From Rickettsia sp. (GTDB taxonomy: Bacteria > Pseudomonadota > Alphaproteobacteria > Rickettsiales > Rickettsiaceae), in assembly GCA_031254535.1 (NCBI GenBank), contig JAIRUG010000076.1, positions 1 to 7,088 of the forward strand: DNA of 7,088 bases, written 5' to 3'. The notes under the pieces were generated by a model that did no database searches, was not told the DNA's origin, and was given only the letters and a program-made list of their open reading frames with translations. Position 1 is the first letter of the stretch, and each line of letters opens with the position of its first letter. Both the position numbers and the translations under genes were made by a program. Below are positions 1-6,879 of the stretch, piece by piece.

Positions 1-63
1 CATTTTGGCATTTACATCCTTTATTACTCTTGTTCTCAGATCGTAACTATAACTTCTTGGCAT
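1..63 (-). CDS. IS630-family transposase, N-terminal fragment (runs off left edge)
   Basis: Reading leftwards from an ATG at 63-61, 21 codons are open to the window edge and begin MPRSYSYDLRTRVIKDV. A Y-S-x-D-L-R-x-R/K-V-I start is the usual opening of the helix-turn-helix DNA-binding region of IS630/Tc1-mariner transposases, which cut and paste DNA at TA dinucleotides using a DDE catalytic domain. Only the first residues of the DNA-binding region are visible; the catalytic DDE part would lie beyond position 1, so I cannot say whether the gene is intact. It is transcribed in the same direction as the broken rpe gene next to it, with about 50 bp of element end between them. The family call rests on a short N-terminal motif, so it is good but not certain. 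Confidence 0.68.
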   Translation of the reverse strand, partial: MPRSYSYDLRTRVIKDVNAKM

Positions 64-115
64 CGGATTTTACTATATTTTCTTCCTCTTGTCGCCATTT
101 TCTTTGATTAAGCTA
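1..115 (-). mobile_element. End of an IS630-like insertion sequence inserted in rpe
   Basis: The rpe reading frame is normal down to Ile-Leu-Val (GTA at 118-116) and then hits TAG at 115-113, after which nothing resembles an epimerase. The transposase start codon lies 50 bp further on. The junction reads TATA (114-117), which fits the TA target duplication made by IS630 elements. On the minus strand the element would begin near GCTTAATCAAAG, with the transposase ATG at 63. The terminal inverted repeat cannot be confirmed because the other end is outside the window, so the exact boundary (113-117) is inferred from where the rpe homology stops. Confidence 0.6.
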
Positions 116-702
116 TACCAAAATATCTGCCCCGGCTTTGATACAATTCTTACCGGTAACGTCATTTATTCCTCCATCTACAGAAAGCAATATATTTTTG
201 CCGGAATTTTTAATTTTTTCTGAAATAATTTTTATTTTTTCTAACTGATTTTCTATAAATTTTTGACCAGAAAATCCAGGATTTACAGTCATTACTAGAA
301 TCAAATCCAATTTATCAATAATATAATCTATAGAATTTGGATCAGTGGAAGGAAGTAGTGCCACTCCCGCTTTTACTCCTAAATTTTGAATAATGTCTAA
401 AGTTCTGTCAAGATGGATAGTTGTTTCAGGATGGATAGTGATAATATTCGCTCCGCTGTTAGCATAATCTTTAATCGAATATTCTGGGTTATAATCATTA
501 AATGTACATCAAATGGTATTGTAGTATGAGGTCTCAATGCTTTTATTATAGGAGGTCCAAATGTTAAATTAGGTACAAAATGTCCATCCATAACGTCTAT
601 ATGAATCATATCAGCACCAGCTTTTTCCAAAGAACTAATTTCTTTTTGTAAATTAGCAAAATCTGCTGATAGTAACGAAGGGGCAATCTTAATTACTTTC
701 AC
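114..702 (-). pseudogene. rpe: Ribulose-phosphate 3-epimerase, frameshifted and 3'-truncated
   Basis: Rpe interconverts D-ribulose 5-phosphate and D-xylulose 5-phosphate in the cytosolic pentose phosphate pathway. The start is GTG at 702-700, preceded by a good Shine-Dalgarno AAAGGA (713-708) five bases away. The first part carries the family landmarks [22 protein letters not shown] (metal/catalytic Asp) and FDVHLMI. At 491-492 one base is missing: reading on in the shifted frame restores [16 protein letters not shown] and then VALLPSTDPN, MTVNPGFSGQ and the second catalytic Asp in SVDGGI. The end is also lost: after AGADILV the frame stops at TAG (115-113) where an IS630-like element begins, removing roughly the last 20 residues including the usual phosphate-binding AGS segment. 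Two independent lesions make a functional enzyme unlikely. Identification is confident; whether the frameshift is real or a sequencing error cannot be decided here, but the truncation stands either way. Confidence 0.92.
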
Positions 703-789
703 TTTTATCCTTTAATATAAAATTTTTAAGTAAGCACACTACATATCTATAAACTAATTCAGATAAATTTCTACTATCTTTTCGTCATT

Positions 790-820
790 TTGTTATTATA
801 CTACGAGTTATGATTATAAT
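790..820 (+). promoter_or_regulatory. Possible sigma-70 promoter for pccB
   Basis: The 136-bp spacer between the divergent rpe and pccB starts holds a perfect TATAAT at 815-820 and a -35-like TTGTTA at 790-795. The spacing is 19 bp, longer than the preferred 17. A second TATAAT (825-830) lies too close to the start codon to give a normal leader. Transcription from the first would leave about a 12-base leader. Such boxes arise easily by chance in AT-rich DNA, so confidence is modest. Confidence 0.35.
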
Positions 821-838
821 GAACTATAATAGGCATAT

Positions 839-2383
839 ATGAATCAACATATTGCAAATTTTTCTGATTTACTTGATGAAAAGCGTAATGATGCCCGTCA
901 AGGGGGAGGAGAAGAAAGAGTTGCCTTACAACATAAGAAAGGTAAGCTCACTGCGAGAGAAAGAATAGAAGTGTTGCTAGATCCTGAAAGTTTTGAAGAA
1001 ACAGGAATGTTCGTTGAACATAGATGTAGTAATTTTGGAATGGAAGAAAAAAAATTCCTAGGGGATGCTATAATAACTGGGCATGGCACCATAAATGGTA
1101 GGTTAGTTTTTGTGTATAGCCAAGATTTTACGGTATTCGGTGGATCCATTGGTGAGTATCATGCTAAAAAGATATGCTCTATACTCAATTCTGCTCTGGC
1201 GGTAGGAGCACCAGTTATTGGGATAAATGATTCGGGAGGAGCAAGAATCCAGGAAGGAGTTGATGCTCTTGGTGGTTATGGTGAATTATTCCAACGCAAT
1301 GTAATTGCTTCCGGTATTATTCCACAAATCACCTTAATTATGGGTCCTTGTGCTGGAGGAGCTGTTTATTCTCCTGCCTTAACAGACTTTATATTCATGG
1401 TTAAAAATACTTCTTATATGTTTGTAACAGGACCGGAGGTAGTTAAGACTGTTACAGGTGAAGAGGTAAGCCAAGAACAGCTTGGTGGTGCAAAGATGCA
1501 TACTACAAAGAGTGGTGTTGCTGACTTTGCTTTTAAAAATGATATAGAGCTACTTCTAGAAACTAGAAGATTTTTTAATTTTTTACCTCTATCAAATCAT
1601 AGTCCACTACCATGTCGTCGTACCGAAGATCCAGCTGATCGAGTTGATATGTCTCTAAACACCTTAGTCCCAAGCATTCCAAACAAAGCTTATGATATGA
1701 AAGAATTAATTGAACGTATTGTGGATGAAGGAGAATTTTTTGAGTTACAACCAGATTTTGCTAAAAACATTATAATTGGCTTTGGTTATATGGAAGGAAG
1801 GTCTATAGGATTTGTTGCGAATCAACCATTACATTTAGCTGGCTGTTTGGATATTAACGCATCAAGAAAGGCAGCAAGATTTGTACGTTTTTGTGATGCA
1901 TTTAATATTCCGATAGTGACTTTAGTTGATGTACCAGGCTTTTTACCTGGTATTGCTCAGGAGCATAACGGTATTATTAAACATGGTGCAAAATTATTAT
2001 ATGCATACGCTGAAGCAACTGTACCGAAAATTACCATAATTACTAGGAAAGCTTATGGTGGGGCTTATATAGTAATGAACTCAAAACACCTTCGTGGTGA
2101 TGTCAATTATGCGTGGTTCAACTCGGAAATTGCAGTACTTGGAGCTGAAGGGGCTGCTGAAATAATATTTAAAGCAGAATGTAAAGATCCAGAATCAAAA
2201 AAACAAAAGATTCAGGAGTATAAAGATACTGTTACTTCTCCTTTCGTTGCAGCATCTAGAGGGTACCTAGATGATATTATCAAGCCTCAAAACACTAGAT
2301 GGCGTATATGTAAAGCACTAAACTTTCTTCAAAACAAGAAAGTACAGTTACCATGGAAGAAACATGATAACTTACCGCTTTAG
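839..2383 (+). CDS. pccB: Acyl-CoA (propionyl-CoA) carboxylase, carboxyltransferase beta subunit
   Basis: This is the carboxyltransferase subunit of propionyl-CoA carboxylase: it moves CO2 from carboxybiotin on PccA to an acyl-CoA, classically giving methylmalonyl-CoA from propionyl-CoA in the cytosol. The 514 residues match the family's usual ~510 and contain both crotonase-like halves. The N-terminal half has [14 protein letters not shown] (35-48), [11 protein letters not shown] (130-140) and the oxyanion-hole segment [12 protein letters not shown] (169-180). The C-terminal half has DVPGFLPG (364-371), the second oxyanion hole KAYGGAY (404-410) and [12 protein letters not shown] (415-426). 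The residue after GGAY is Ile411, where propionyl-specific enzymes usually have Asp; this position is known to govern acyl-chain choice. The AWP motif of relatives reads AWF here. The ATG start at 839 has only a weak AGG (831-833) five bases upstream but fits the N-terminus of the family. pccA follows after 208 bp, so the two are neighbours but probably not translationally coupled. Confidence 0.95.
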   Translation: MNQHIANFSDLLDEKRNDARQGGGEERVALQHKKGKLTARERIEVLLDPESFEETGMFVEHRCSNFGMEEKKFLGDAIITGHGTINGRLVFVYSQDFTVFGGSIGEYHAKKICSILNSALAVGAPVIGINDSGGARIQEGVDALGGYGELFQRNVIASGIIPQITLIMGPCAGGAVYSPALTDFIFMVKNTSYMFVTGPEVVKTVTGEEVSQEQLGGAKMHTTKSGVADFAFKNDIELLLETRRFFNFLPLSNHSPLPCRRTEDPADRVDMSLNTLVPSIPNKAYDMKELIERIVDEGEFFELQPDFAKNIIIGFGYMEGRSIGFVANQPLHLAGCLDINASRKAARFVRFCDAFNIPIVTLVDVPGFLPGIAQEHNGIIKHGAKLLYAYAEATVPKITIITRKAYGGAYIVMNSKHLRGDVNYAWFNSEIAVLGAEGAAEIIFKAECKDPESKKQKIQEYKDTVTSPFVAASRGYLDDIIKPQNTRWRICKALNFLQNKKVQLPWKKHDNLPL

Positions 2384-2384
2384 C

Positions 2385-2500
2385 ATACTCTTCTATTTAA
2401 AAAAACTGACCAAGAATGCTAATCGGGTTAGCTATATACTCAAATGATTTGGAGAATTGGATTTTTTTCAAAAAACAATTTTTCAAAGCAGAAGAGTATA
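2385..2500 (+). repeat. Imperfect hairpin in the pccB-pccA spacer
   Basis: Two 25-base arms, 2435-2459 and 2476-2500, can pair at 19 positions plus two G-U pairs. The outer 7 bp (TATACTC/GAGTATA) are perfect, and the loop (2460-2475) is a T-run facing an A-run. There is no T-tract after the hairpin, so it is not a standard terminator. A further segment just after the pccB stop codon, ATACTCTTCT (2385-2394), is a perfect 10-bp complement of AGAAGAGTAT (2490-2499) in the right arm, so two mutually exclusive pairings are possible. It may be a degenerate palindromic repeat, an mRNA-stabilising structure or a weak attenuator; the sequence does not decide. Confidence 0.55.
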
Positions 2501-2552
2501 CAAAAATTAGTGAGATTATCTCTAATTATCTATTAGTGAGGGGCAGGACATC

Positions 2553-2561
2553 TGGTATAAT
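2553..2561 (+). promoter_or_regulatory. Extended -10 promoter for pccA
   Basis: TGGTATAAT is a perfect extended -10 element (TGnTATAAT), with TATAAT at 2556-2561. The hexamer 17 bp upstream (2533-2538, TTAGTG) is a poor -35, which extended -10 promoters tolerate. Transcription would start near 2568, leaving a leader of about 24 bases before the pccA ATG at 2592. The -10 sits in a short inverted repeat, GACAT (2547-2551) and ATGTC (2560-2564), which could be an operator or chance. Confidence 0.5.
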
Positions 2562-2591
2562 GTCTAATATTATATTTAAGCACGAGATTTT

Positions 2592-4598
2592 ATGACTAAA
2601 CCGTTATTTGATAAAATTTTAATCGCCAATCGTGGTGAAATAGCTTTGAGAATAATGCGAACACTAAAAAAGATGGGTATTACATCAGTTGCAGTATATT
2701 CTGAAACCGATACACATTCAATGCATGTACAATATGCTGATGAAGCTTATTATATCGGTAATTCCCCTGCTACCGAGAGTTATTTGTCCATTAAAAATAT
2801 TATAAATGCTATTAGAGTGAGTGGTGCTTCGGCGGTGCATCCAGGATATGGGTTTCTATCAGAGAATTCAAATTTTGCAAATATTTTAAAAAGGGAAGGG
2901 GTCACCTTAATAGGTCCAAATGCTTCTGCCATTAAGAAAATGGGTGATAAAATTGAAGCAAAAAAAATTGCTGTAGAAGCAGGAGTTAGCACAGTTCCTG
3001 GCTATATGGGTATTATCAGCAATGTAAATCAGGCAATAGAAATTGCAGAAGAAATAGGTTTCCCTATTATAGTTAAGGCAACAGCTGGCGGCGGTGGTCG
3101 CGGAATGAGAGTGGTAAAAAACTCTGAAGAAATGGCTAATGCCTTTGAATCAGCTAAGCTTGAAGCAGTAAATAATTTTAGTGATGGTAGATTATTCATT
3201 GAAAAATTAATTAAGTCTCCAAGGCATATTGAAGTACAATTATTAGCTGATCAGTATGGTAATAGTGTTTGTCTCGGTGAACGAGAATGTTCAATTCAAC
3301 GATATCATCAAAAAGTGATTGAAGAAGCTCCAAGTTCCTTTATTACTGAGGAAATACGACAAAAAATGTATAAAGAGACCATAGCTTTATCTAGTAAAGT
3401 AAGTTATTATTCAGCAGGTACGGTTGAATTTATAGTTGATTTAGACAAGAATTTTTATTTTCTTGAGATGAATACTAGGCTGCAAGTTGAGCACCCAGTG
3501 ACTGAAATGATAACTGGTATTGATATAGTAGAAGAGATGATAAAAATTGCTGCTGGGGAGAAATTATCATTTTCTCAAGAAGATATAAAGTTAAAAGGGC
3601 ATGCATTTGAATCTAGAATTTGTGCAGAAAATCCAATGCGTGGGTTTTTGTCGTCTAGCGGCAGAATTACTGAATATTCAGAACCGCCAAAAAATGCTAA
3701 TATCCGTGTGGATACTGGTTTAGGACTTGGAGGAGAAGTCAGTATGTTTTATGATTCAATGATTGCAAAACTTTGTACTTATGGAGAGAATAGAGAGCAA
3801 GCTATTGAAGTTATGCGTTCTGCTTTAAGTTCTTATATAATACAAGGTATTTCTCATAATATTAGTTTTTTAGAAGCAGTAATATCACATCCTCGTTTTA
3901 TAGCAGGTGATATAAATACTGCGTTTATAGAAGAAGAATATCCAGATGGCTTTTCTGGAGCGAATTTAACTTCTGAAATTACTAAAATATTTCTCTCTAC
4001 TGCCATTTTTGTTTATATTACTGAGCAAAAACGTGCTTCGTTAATTTCTGGTCAAATGATCGATCAAACTAATAAAATTGGTACTAGATGGGTTGTGTCA
4101 ATTGATGATAAGCTATTTCCAGTTTTAATTAAACCAGTAGATTATGGTTATAATATAAGACAAATAATCTACGAAAGTGATAGAATCTACATACGTAGTA
4201 ACTGGAACTTAGGGAGCAGACTTTTTTCCTGTATTGTAAATGGTAGAAAAGCCAATGTAAAAATCGAAAATATCTTAACAGGTTATATGTTATCACATTC
4301 AGGCATTACGGTTAAAGCTTATGTCCGTTCTCCAAGGATGTCTGAACTAGAAGCGTTGATGATTACAAAAACTATTCAAGAAGAGCAAACAGAGTTGCAA
4401 GCTCCGCTTGCAGGACAGATTATTGCAATTAGGGTTCAAGAAGGTAGTGAGGTAACTGTTGGTCAAGAAATTATGGTTTTAACTGCTATGAAAATGGAAA
4501 ACATACTTGTTGCTGAGCGTAATGGAAAAATTGCTAAAATCCTAGTTAATGAACAGGATCAGGTGGTTAGTGGTCAGGTGTTACTAGAGTTTGCTTAG
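2592..4598 (+). CDS. pccA: Acyl-CoA (propionyl-CoA) carboxylase alpha subunit: biotin carboxylase plus biotin carrier
   Basis: PccA carboxylates its own biotin using ATP and bicarbonate, then delivers the carboxyl group to PccB. At 668 residues it has the full family length. In order: biotin carboxylase N-domain (KILIANRGEIALRI, 8-21; HPGYGFLSEN, 83-92); ATP-grasp domain with glycine loop GGGGRGM (166-172), GERECSIQRYHQK (229-241) and the catalytic stretch MNTRLQVEHP (293-302, with Arg296 and Glu300); C-domain (GHAFESRICAENP, 336-348); a linker/BT region; and a biotinyl domain beginning at APLAGQ and carrying the biotin-accepting Lys634 in TAMKM. The residue before AMKM is Thr rather than the commoner Glu; this is seen in some biotin proteins and should not prevent biotinylation. 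The ATG has a weak GAG (2584-2586) as ribosome binding site and a good extended -10 promoter upstream. All key residues are present, so it should be active and needs the ligase BirA from elsewhere. Confidence 0.96.
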   Translation: MTKPLFDKILIANRGEIALRIMRTLKKMGITSVAVYSETDTHSMHVQYADEAYYIGNSPATESYLSIKNIINAIRVSGASAVHPGYGFLSENSNFANILKREGVTLIGPNASAIKKMGDKIEAKKIAVEAGVSTVPGYMGIISNVNQAIEIAEEIGFPIIVKATAGGGGRGMRVVKNSEEMANAFESAKLEAVNNFSDGRLFIEKLIKSPRHIEVQLLADQYGNSVCLGERECSIQRYHQKVIEEAPSSFITEEIRQKMYKETIALSSKVSYYSAGTVEFIVDLDKNFYFLEMNTRLQVEHPVTEMITGIDIVEEMIKIAAGEKLSFSQEDIKLKGHAFESRICAENPMRGFLSSSGRITEYSEPPKNANIRVDTGLGLGGEVSMFYDSMIAKLCTYGENREQAIEVMRSALSSYIIQGISHNISFLEAVISHPRFIAGDINTAFIEEEYPDGFSGANLTSEITKIFLSTAIFVYITEQKRASLISGQMIDQTNKIGTRWVVSIDDKLFPVLIKPVDYGYNIRQIIYESDRIYIRSNWNLGSRLFSCIVNGRKANVKIENILTGYMLSHSGITVKAYVRSPRMSELEALMITKTIQEEQTELQAPLAGQIIAIRVQEGSEVTVGQEIMVLTAMKMENILVAERNGKIAKILVNEQDQVVSGQVLLEFA

Positions 4599-4604
4599 GT
4601 TAAA

Positions 4605-4710
4605 ATATGCAACACACTGCTATTAGCGAGGAGAGCATAAGGTTGACGAAGCAATCCAAGAAAGTGAATAGAAATGGATTGCTTCGACCTTACATGGTTT
4701 CGCAATGACG
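4605..4710 (+). repeat. Palindromic intergenic repeat, copy A
   Basis: This is one copy of a ~90-bp dispersed palindrome starting 7 bp after the pccA stop. The central stem is a perfect 12-bp pair, CGAAGCAATCCA (4647-4658) with TGGATTGCTTCG (4675-4686), extended by TAAGGT (4638-4643) and ACCTTA (4687-4692) after a small bulge. The right end has the common form CGCAATGACG (4701-4710); the left end is a variant, CTATTAGCGAGGAG (4620-4633). Repeats with this CGTCATTGCGAGGA/GCAATCC pattern are frequent in Rickettsia-like intergenic DNA (recalled, not searched). There is no T-tract, so it is not an obvious terminator. Confidence 0.8.
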
Positions 4711-4724
4711 ATGTGTATATAGCT

Positions 4725-4816
4725 CGTCATTGCGAGGAAGACCGTAGGTCGACGAAGCAATCCATTCTTAACTACTTTTCTGGACGTCGCCACTAAAGTG
4801 GCTCCTCGCAATGACG
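4725..4816 (+). repeat. Palindromic intergenic repeat, copy B
   Basis: A second copy begins 14 bp after copy A. Its ends form a perfect 14-bp inverted repeat: CGTCATTGCGAGGA (4725-4738) and TCCTCGCAATGACG (4803-4816). The left inner arm CGACGAAGCAATCCA is intact, but the matching right arm has lost about six bases: TGGACGTCGCC stands where TGGATTGCTTCGTCGCC is expected. Its left end also pairs with the right end of copy A (4701-4710 with 4725-4734, 10 bp perfect), so the two copies could fold as one compound structure. Confidence 0.82.
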
Positions 4817-4889
4817 GCTGCTAAGAGACTGTCGGAGATAACTAATTAATTATATCTTTTGAAAGAATACTATTATTTGAATAATAATA

Positions 4890-6728
4890 ATGTTGAATTG
4901 CTTTTATCGAAATCTTAAAAGATATTGTGATAGCGGCAAATTAATATTTGTCCTAATAATTATAGCCGTCATATTGGCTTGCTCAACTTATTATGTGATT
5001 TCAATTGAGTCAAAATCTCTTGGACCGGACCCAAGTAGAGTTATCGGGCTGATATTAGTAGATCTTACTATATTCTTACTTTTAGGTATTTTATTAGCTC
5101 GTAAATTTTTACGAGATTTTGTTGATAAAGGAGAAAACGAGAAATCTTCAAAATTGCAAAATCGTATCATTATTGCCTTTAGTTTGGTTGCTACAATCCC
5201 AACGATTATTGTTTCAGTATTCTCAGCATATTTTTTTAACTTTGGTATTCAGTCGTGGTTTGATAAAAAGATTTCTGCTGTGCTTGATCAGTCAATAATA
5301 GTAGCAGAATCTTATATTGATGAACATAAACTGCAGTTGCGAGAAACGGTGTTATCTGTTGCTGATGATTTAAGTGAGATGTATTATGACTTAATACATA
5401 ACCCCATTTTATTTAATGAAACATTAAATTCTGAAGCTGAGATGCGTTCTCTTGATGAATCTATAGTTTTGCATAGACCTACTAATACTGTTATTGCTAA
5501 CACCTTCTTAAGTTTTGCAATTTCATTTGCTACTATTCCAGCCCATTTAATGAAAAGAGCTGAGGTAGGGGAAATTGTTGAGATAAAATCTGATCCAACA
5601 AAGATTCGAATGCTTATAAAACTTAAAGAGCAGAATGATATATATTTATTGGTAGGTAGATTGATTGATGCTAAAATTATCGATCATATTGATAAAACTA
5701 ACGGTGCAGCTGAAGAATATTATCGTCTTAAAAAACATATATCCAGTATGCAGATTAAATTTTCTATAGTATTTATTTTTATTGCATTATTACTGCTGTT
5801 AGCTGCAATAAGTTGGGGTATGATCTTTGCGACAAAGATAGTAACTCCTATTCGGAAATTAGTGATTGCTGCTGAAAAAGCTAAAGACGGTGACTTAACT
5901 ATCCAAGTGCCAGAAGATGTTATTAATAAAGATGAAATAAGCGTTTTATCCTCAGCTTTTAATAGGATGATTAAACAAATTGATCGTCAACAAAGAGATT
6001 TAGTTATAGCTCAACGTGCACTTGCTTGGTCTGATGTTGCAAGGAAAGTAGCTCATGAGATTAAGAACCCTTTGACACCCATTCAGCTTGCCTCCGAAAG
6101 ATTATTGAAAAAATTCGGTAATCAAGTTGAAGATAAAGCAGAGTTTAACAAGTACATACGGATGATTACACGTCATACTGGTGATATTAAGAAGATTGTT
6201 TCTGAATTTGTTAATTTTGCAAGATTACCAGCCCCAGTATTTACTGATTGTGATCTAGTAATTCTGATAAAAAATATGGTTGAATCCCGAAAATTAATTA
6301 ATGACAAAATATTATATAAGTTTTTCACTACTGATCCGCACATGGATTTTATTTGTGATACAACTCAAATTAATCAAATTATGGTTAATTTATTAAAAAA
6401 TGCCGAAGAATCTATAAGACTTACTAAGTTGCAACAAGGGATTATTACTGTTTCTCTAACTAAATATAACCATCATATTACTATTACAGTAGATGACAAT
6501 GGGGTAGGTTTTCAAGCAAATTTAATTGATAGGGTCACAGAAGTTTATATAACAACTAGAACTAAGGGAACAGGTTTGGGACTGGCTATTATCAAAAAAA
6601 TAGCACAAGATCATTGTGCAACACTAGAGTTAGCAAACAGGTTAGAAGGTGGAGCTGTTATCAACATAACGTTCAACCTTGATGAATTAAAATTAAAGAC
6701 CAATAATTCAAAGCAGAATATTTTATAG
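4890..6728 (+). CDS. ntrY: NtrY-type membrane sensor histidine kinase
   Basis: NtrY autophosphorylates on His and passes the phosphate to the response regulator NtrX; in free-living alphaproteobacteria the pair links nitrogen, redox or envelope signals to transcription. The protein has three membrane segments near the start (about 17-38, 51-71 and 92-115), an extracytoplasmic sensor region (~116-288), a fourth segment (291-314), a HAMP linker (~315-368), then HisKA with VAHEIKNPLTP (phospho-acceptor His389). The ATPase domain follows: N-box NLLKNAEESI (Asn504), G1 DDNGVG (535-540) and G2 GTGLGLAI (560-567). All catalytic motifs are present. It is 612 residues, shorter than the ~730 or more of free-living relatives, because HAMP runs almost directly into HisKA with no recognisable PAS domain. 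The F-box is diverged (TEVYITTR rather than FEPYFTT). No convincing Shine-Dalgarno precedes the ATG. ntrX is not within the 360 bases downstream; from memory the two genes are also separated in Rickettsia. Repeats flank the gene on both sides. Confidence 0.9.
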   Translation: MLNCFYRNLKRYCDSGKLIFVLIIIAVILACSTYYVISIESKSLGPDPSRVIGLILVDLTIFLLLGILLARKFLRDFVDKGENEKSSKLQNRIIIAFSLVATIPTIIVSVFSAYFFNFGIQSWFDKKISAVLDQSIIVAESYIDEHKLQLRETVLSVADDLSEMYYDLIHNPILFNETLNSEAEMRSLDESIVLHRPTNTVIANTFLSFAISFATIPAHLMKRAEVGEIVEIKSDPTKIRMLIKLKEQNDIYLLVGRLIDAKIIDHIDKTNGAAEEYYRLKKHISSMQIKFSIVFIFIALLLLLAAISWGMIFATKIVTPIRKLVIAAEKAKDGDLTIQVPEDVINKDEISVLSSAFNRMIKQIDRQQRDLVIAQRALAWSDVARKVAHEIKNPLTPIQLASERLLKKFGNQVEDKAEFNKYIRMITRHTGDIKKIVSEFVNFARLPAPVFTDCDLVILIKNMVESRKLINDKILYKFFTTDPHMDFICDTTQINQIMVNLLKNAEESIRLTKLQQGIITVSLTKYNHHITITVDDNGVGFQANLIDRVTEVYITTRTKGTGLGLAIIKKIAQDHCATLELANRLEGGAVINITFNLDELKLKTNNSKQNIL

Positions 6729-6766
6729 CTAACCCTAGTAGCATTTAGTTATAGTAAATTGATGTT

Positions 6767-6868
6767 GTCATTGCGAGCGAACGTATGTGAGCGTGGCAAT
6801 CCATGAAGCTTGTCATATGGATTGCTTCGTCGGCTACGCCTCCTCGCTAATAGACGGTTGTTGCATAT
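6767..6868 (-). repeat. Palindromic intergenic repeat, copy C (inverted relative to copy A)
   Basis: The third copy lies 38 bp after the ntrY stop. Its central stem is GCAATCCAT (6796-6804) with ATGGATTGC (6817-6825). The left end is the common GTCATTGCGAG (6767-6777). The right end, read on the minus strand, is CTATTAGCGAGGAG (6853-6840), the same variant end as copy A. Aligned on the minus strand, copy C follows copy A through the whole unit, including a shared ATATGCAACA beyond the palindrome (6868-6859 here, 4605-4614 in A). It lies between ntrY and a broken nucleotidyltransferase gene. Confidence 0.8.
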
Positions 6869-6879
6869 ATGGATAACAA

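Noticed and set aside
714..719. TATATT (minus strand) as a -10 box for rpe
   Set aside because: It lies against the rpe ribosome binding site (708-713), so a transcript starting from it would lack that site, and there is no matching -35.
898..1149. 83-codon minus-strand reading frame inside pccB
   Set aside because: It is an antisense shadow of a strongly conserved pccB region with no recognisable protein motif.
2780..2992. 70-codon minus-strand reading frame inside pccA
   Set aside because: It is an antisense shadow of the biotin carboxylase domain, with no independent evidence of coding.
4623..4811. 62-codon minus-strand reading frame in the pccA-ntrY spacer
   Set aside because: It lies entirely within repeat copies A and B and its translation simply reads the palindrome arms; there is no ribosome binding site or family resemblance.
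4859..4887. TTGAAA plus TAATAA as a promoter for ntrY
   Set aside because: With 17-bp spacing the transcription start would fall inside the ntrY coding region; the AT-rich leader offers many such chance matches.
6767..6856. Repeat copy C as an intrinsic terminator for ntrY
   Set aside because: It forms a stem but no T-tract follows it, and the same palindrome occurs in other positions, so termination is not supported.
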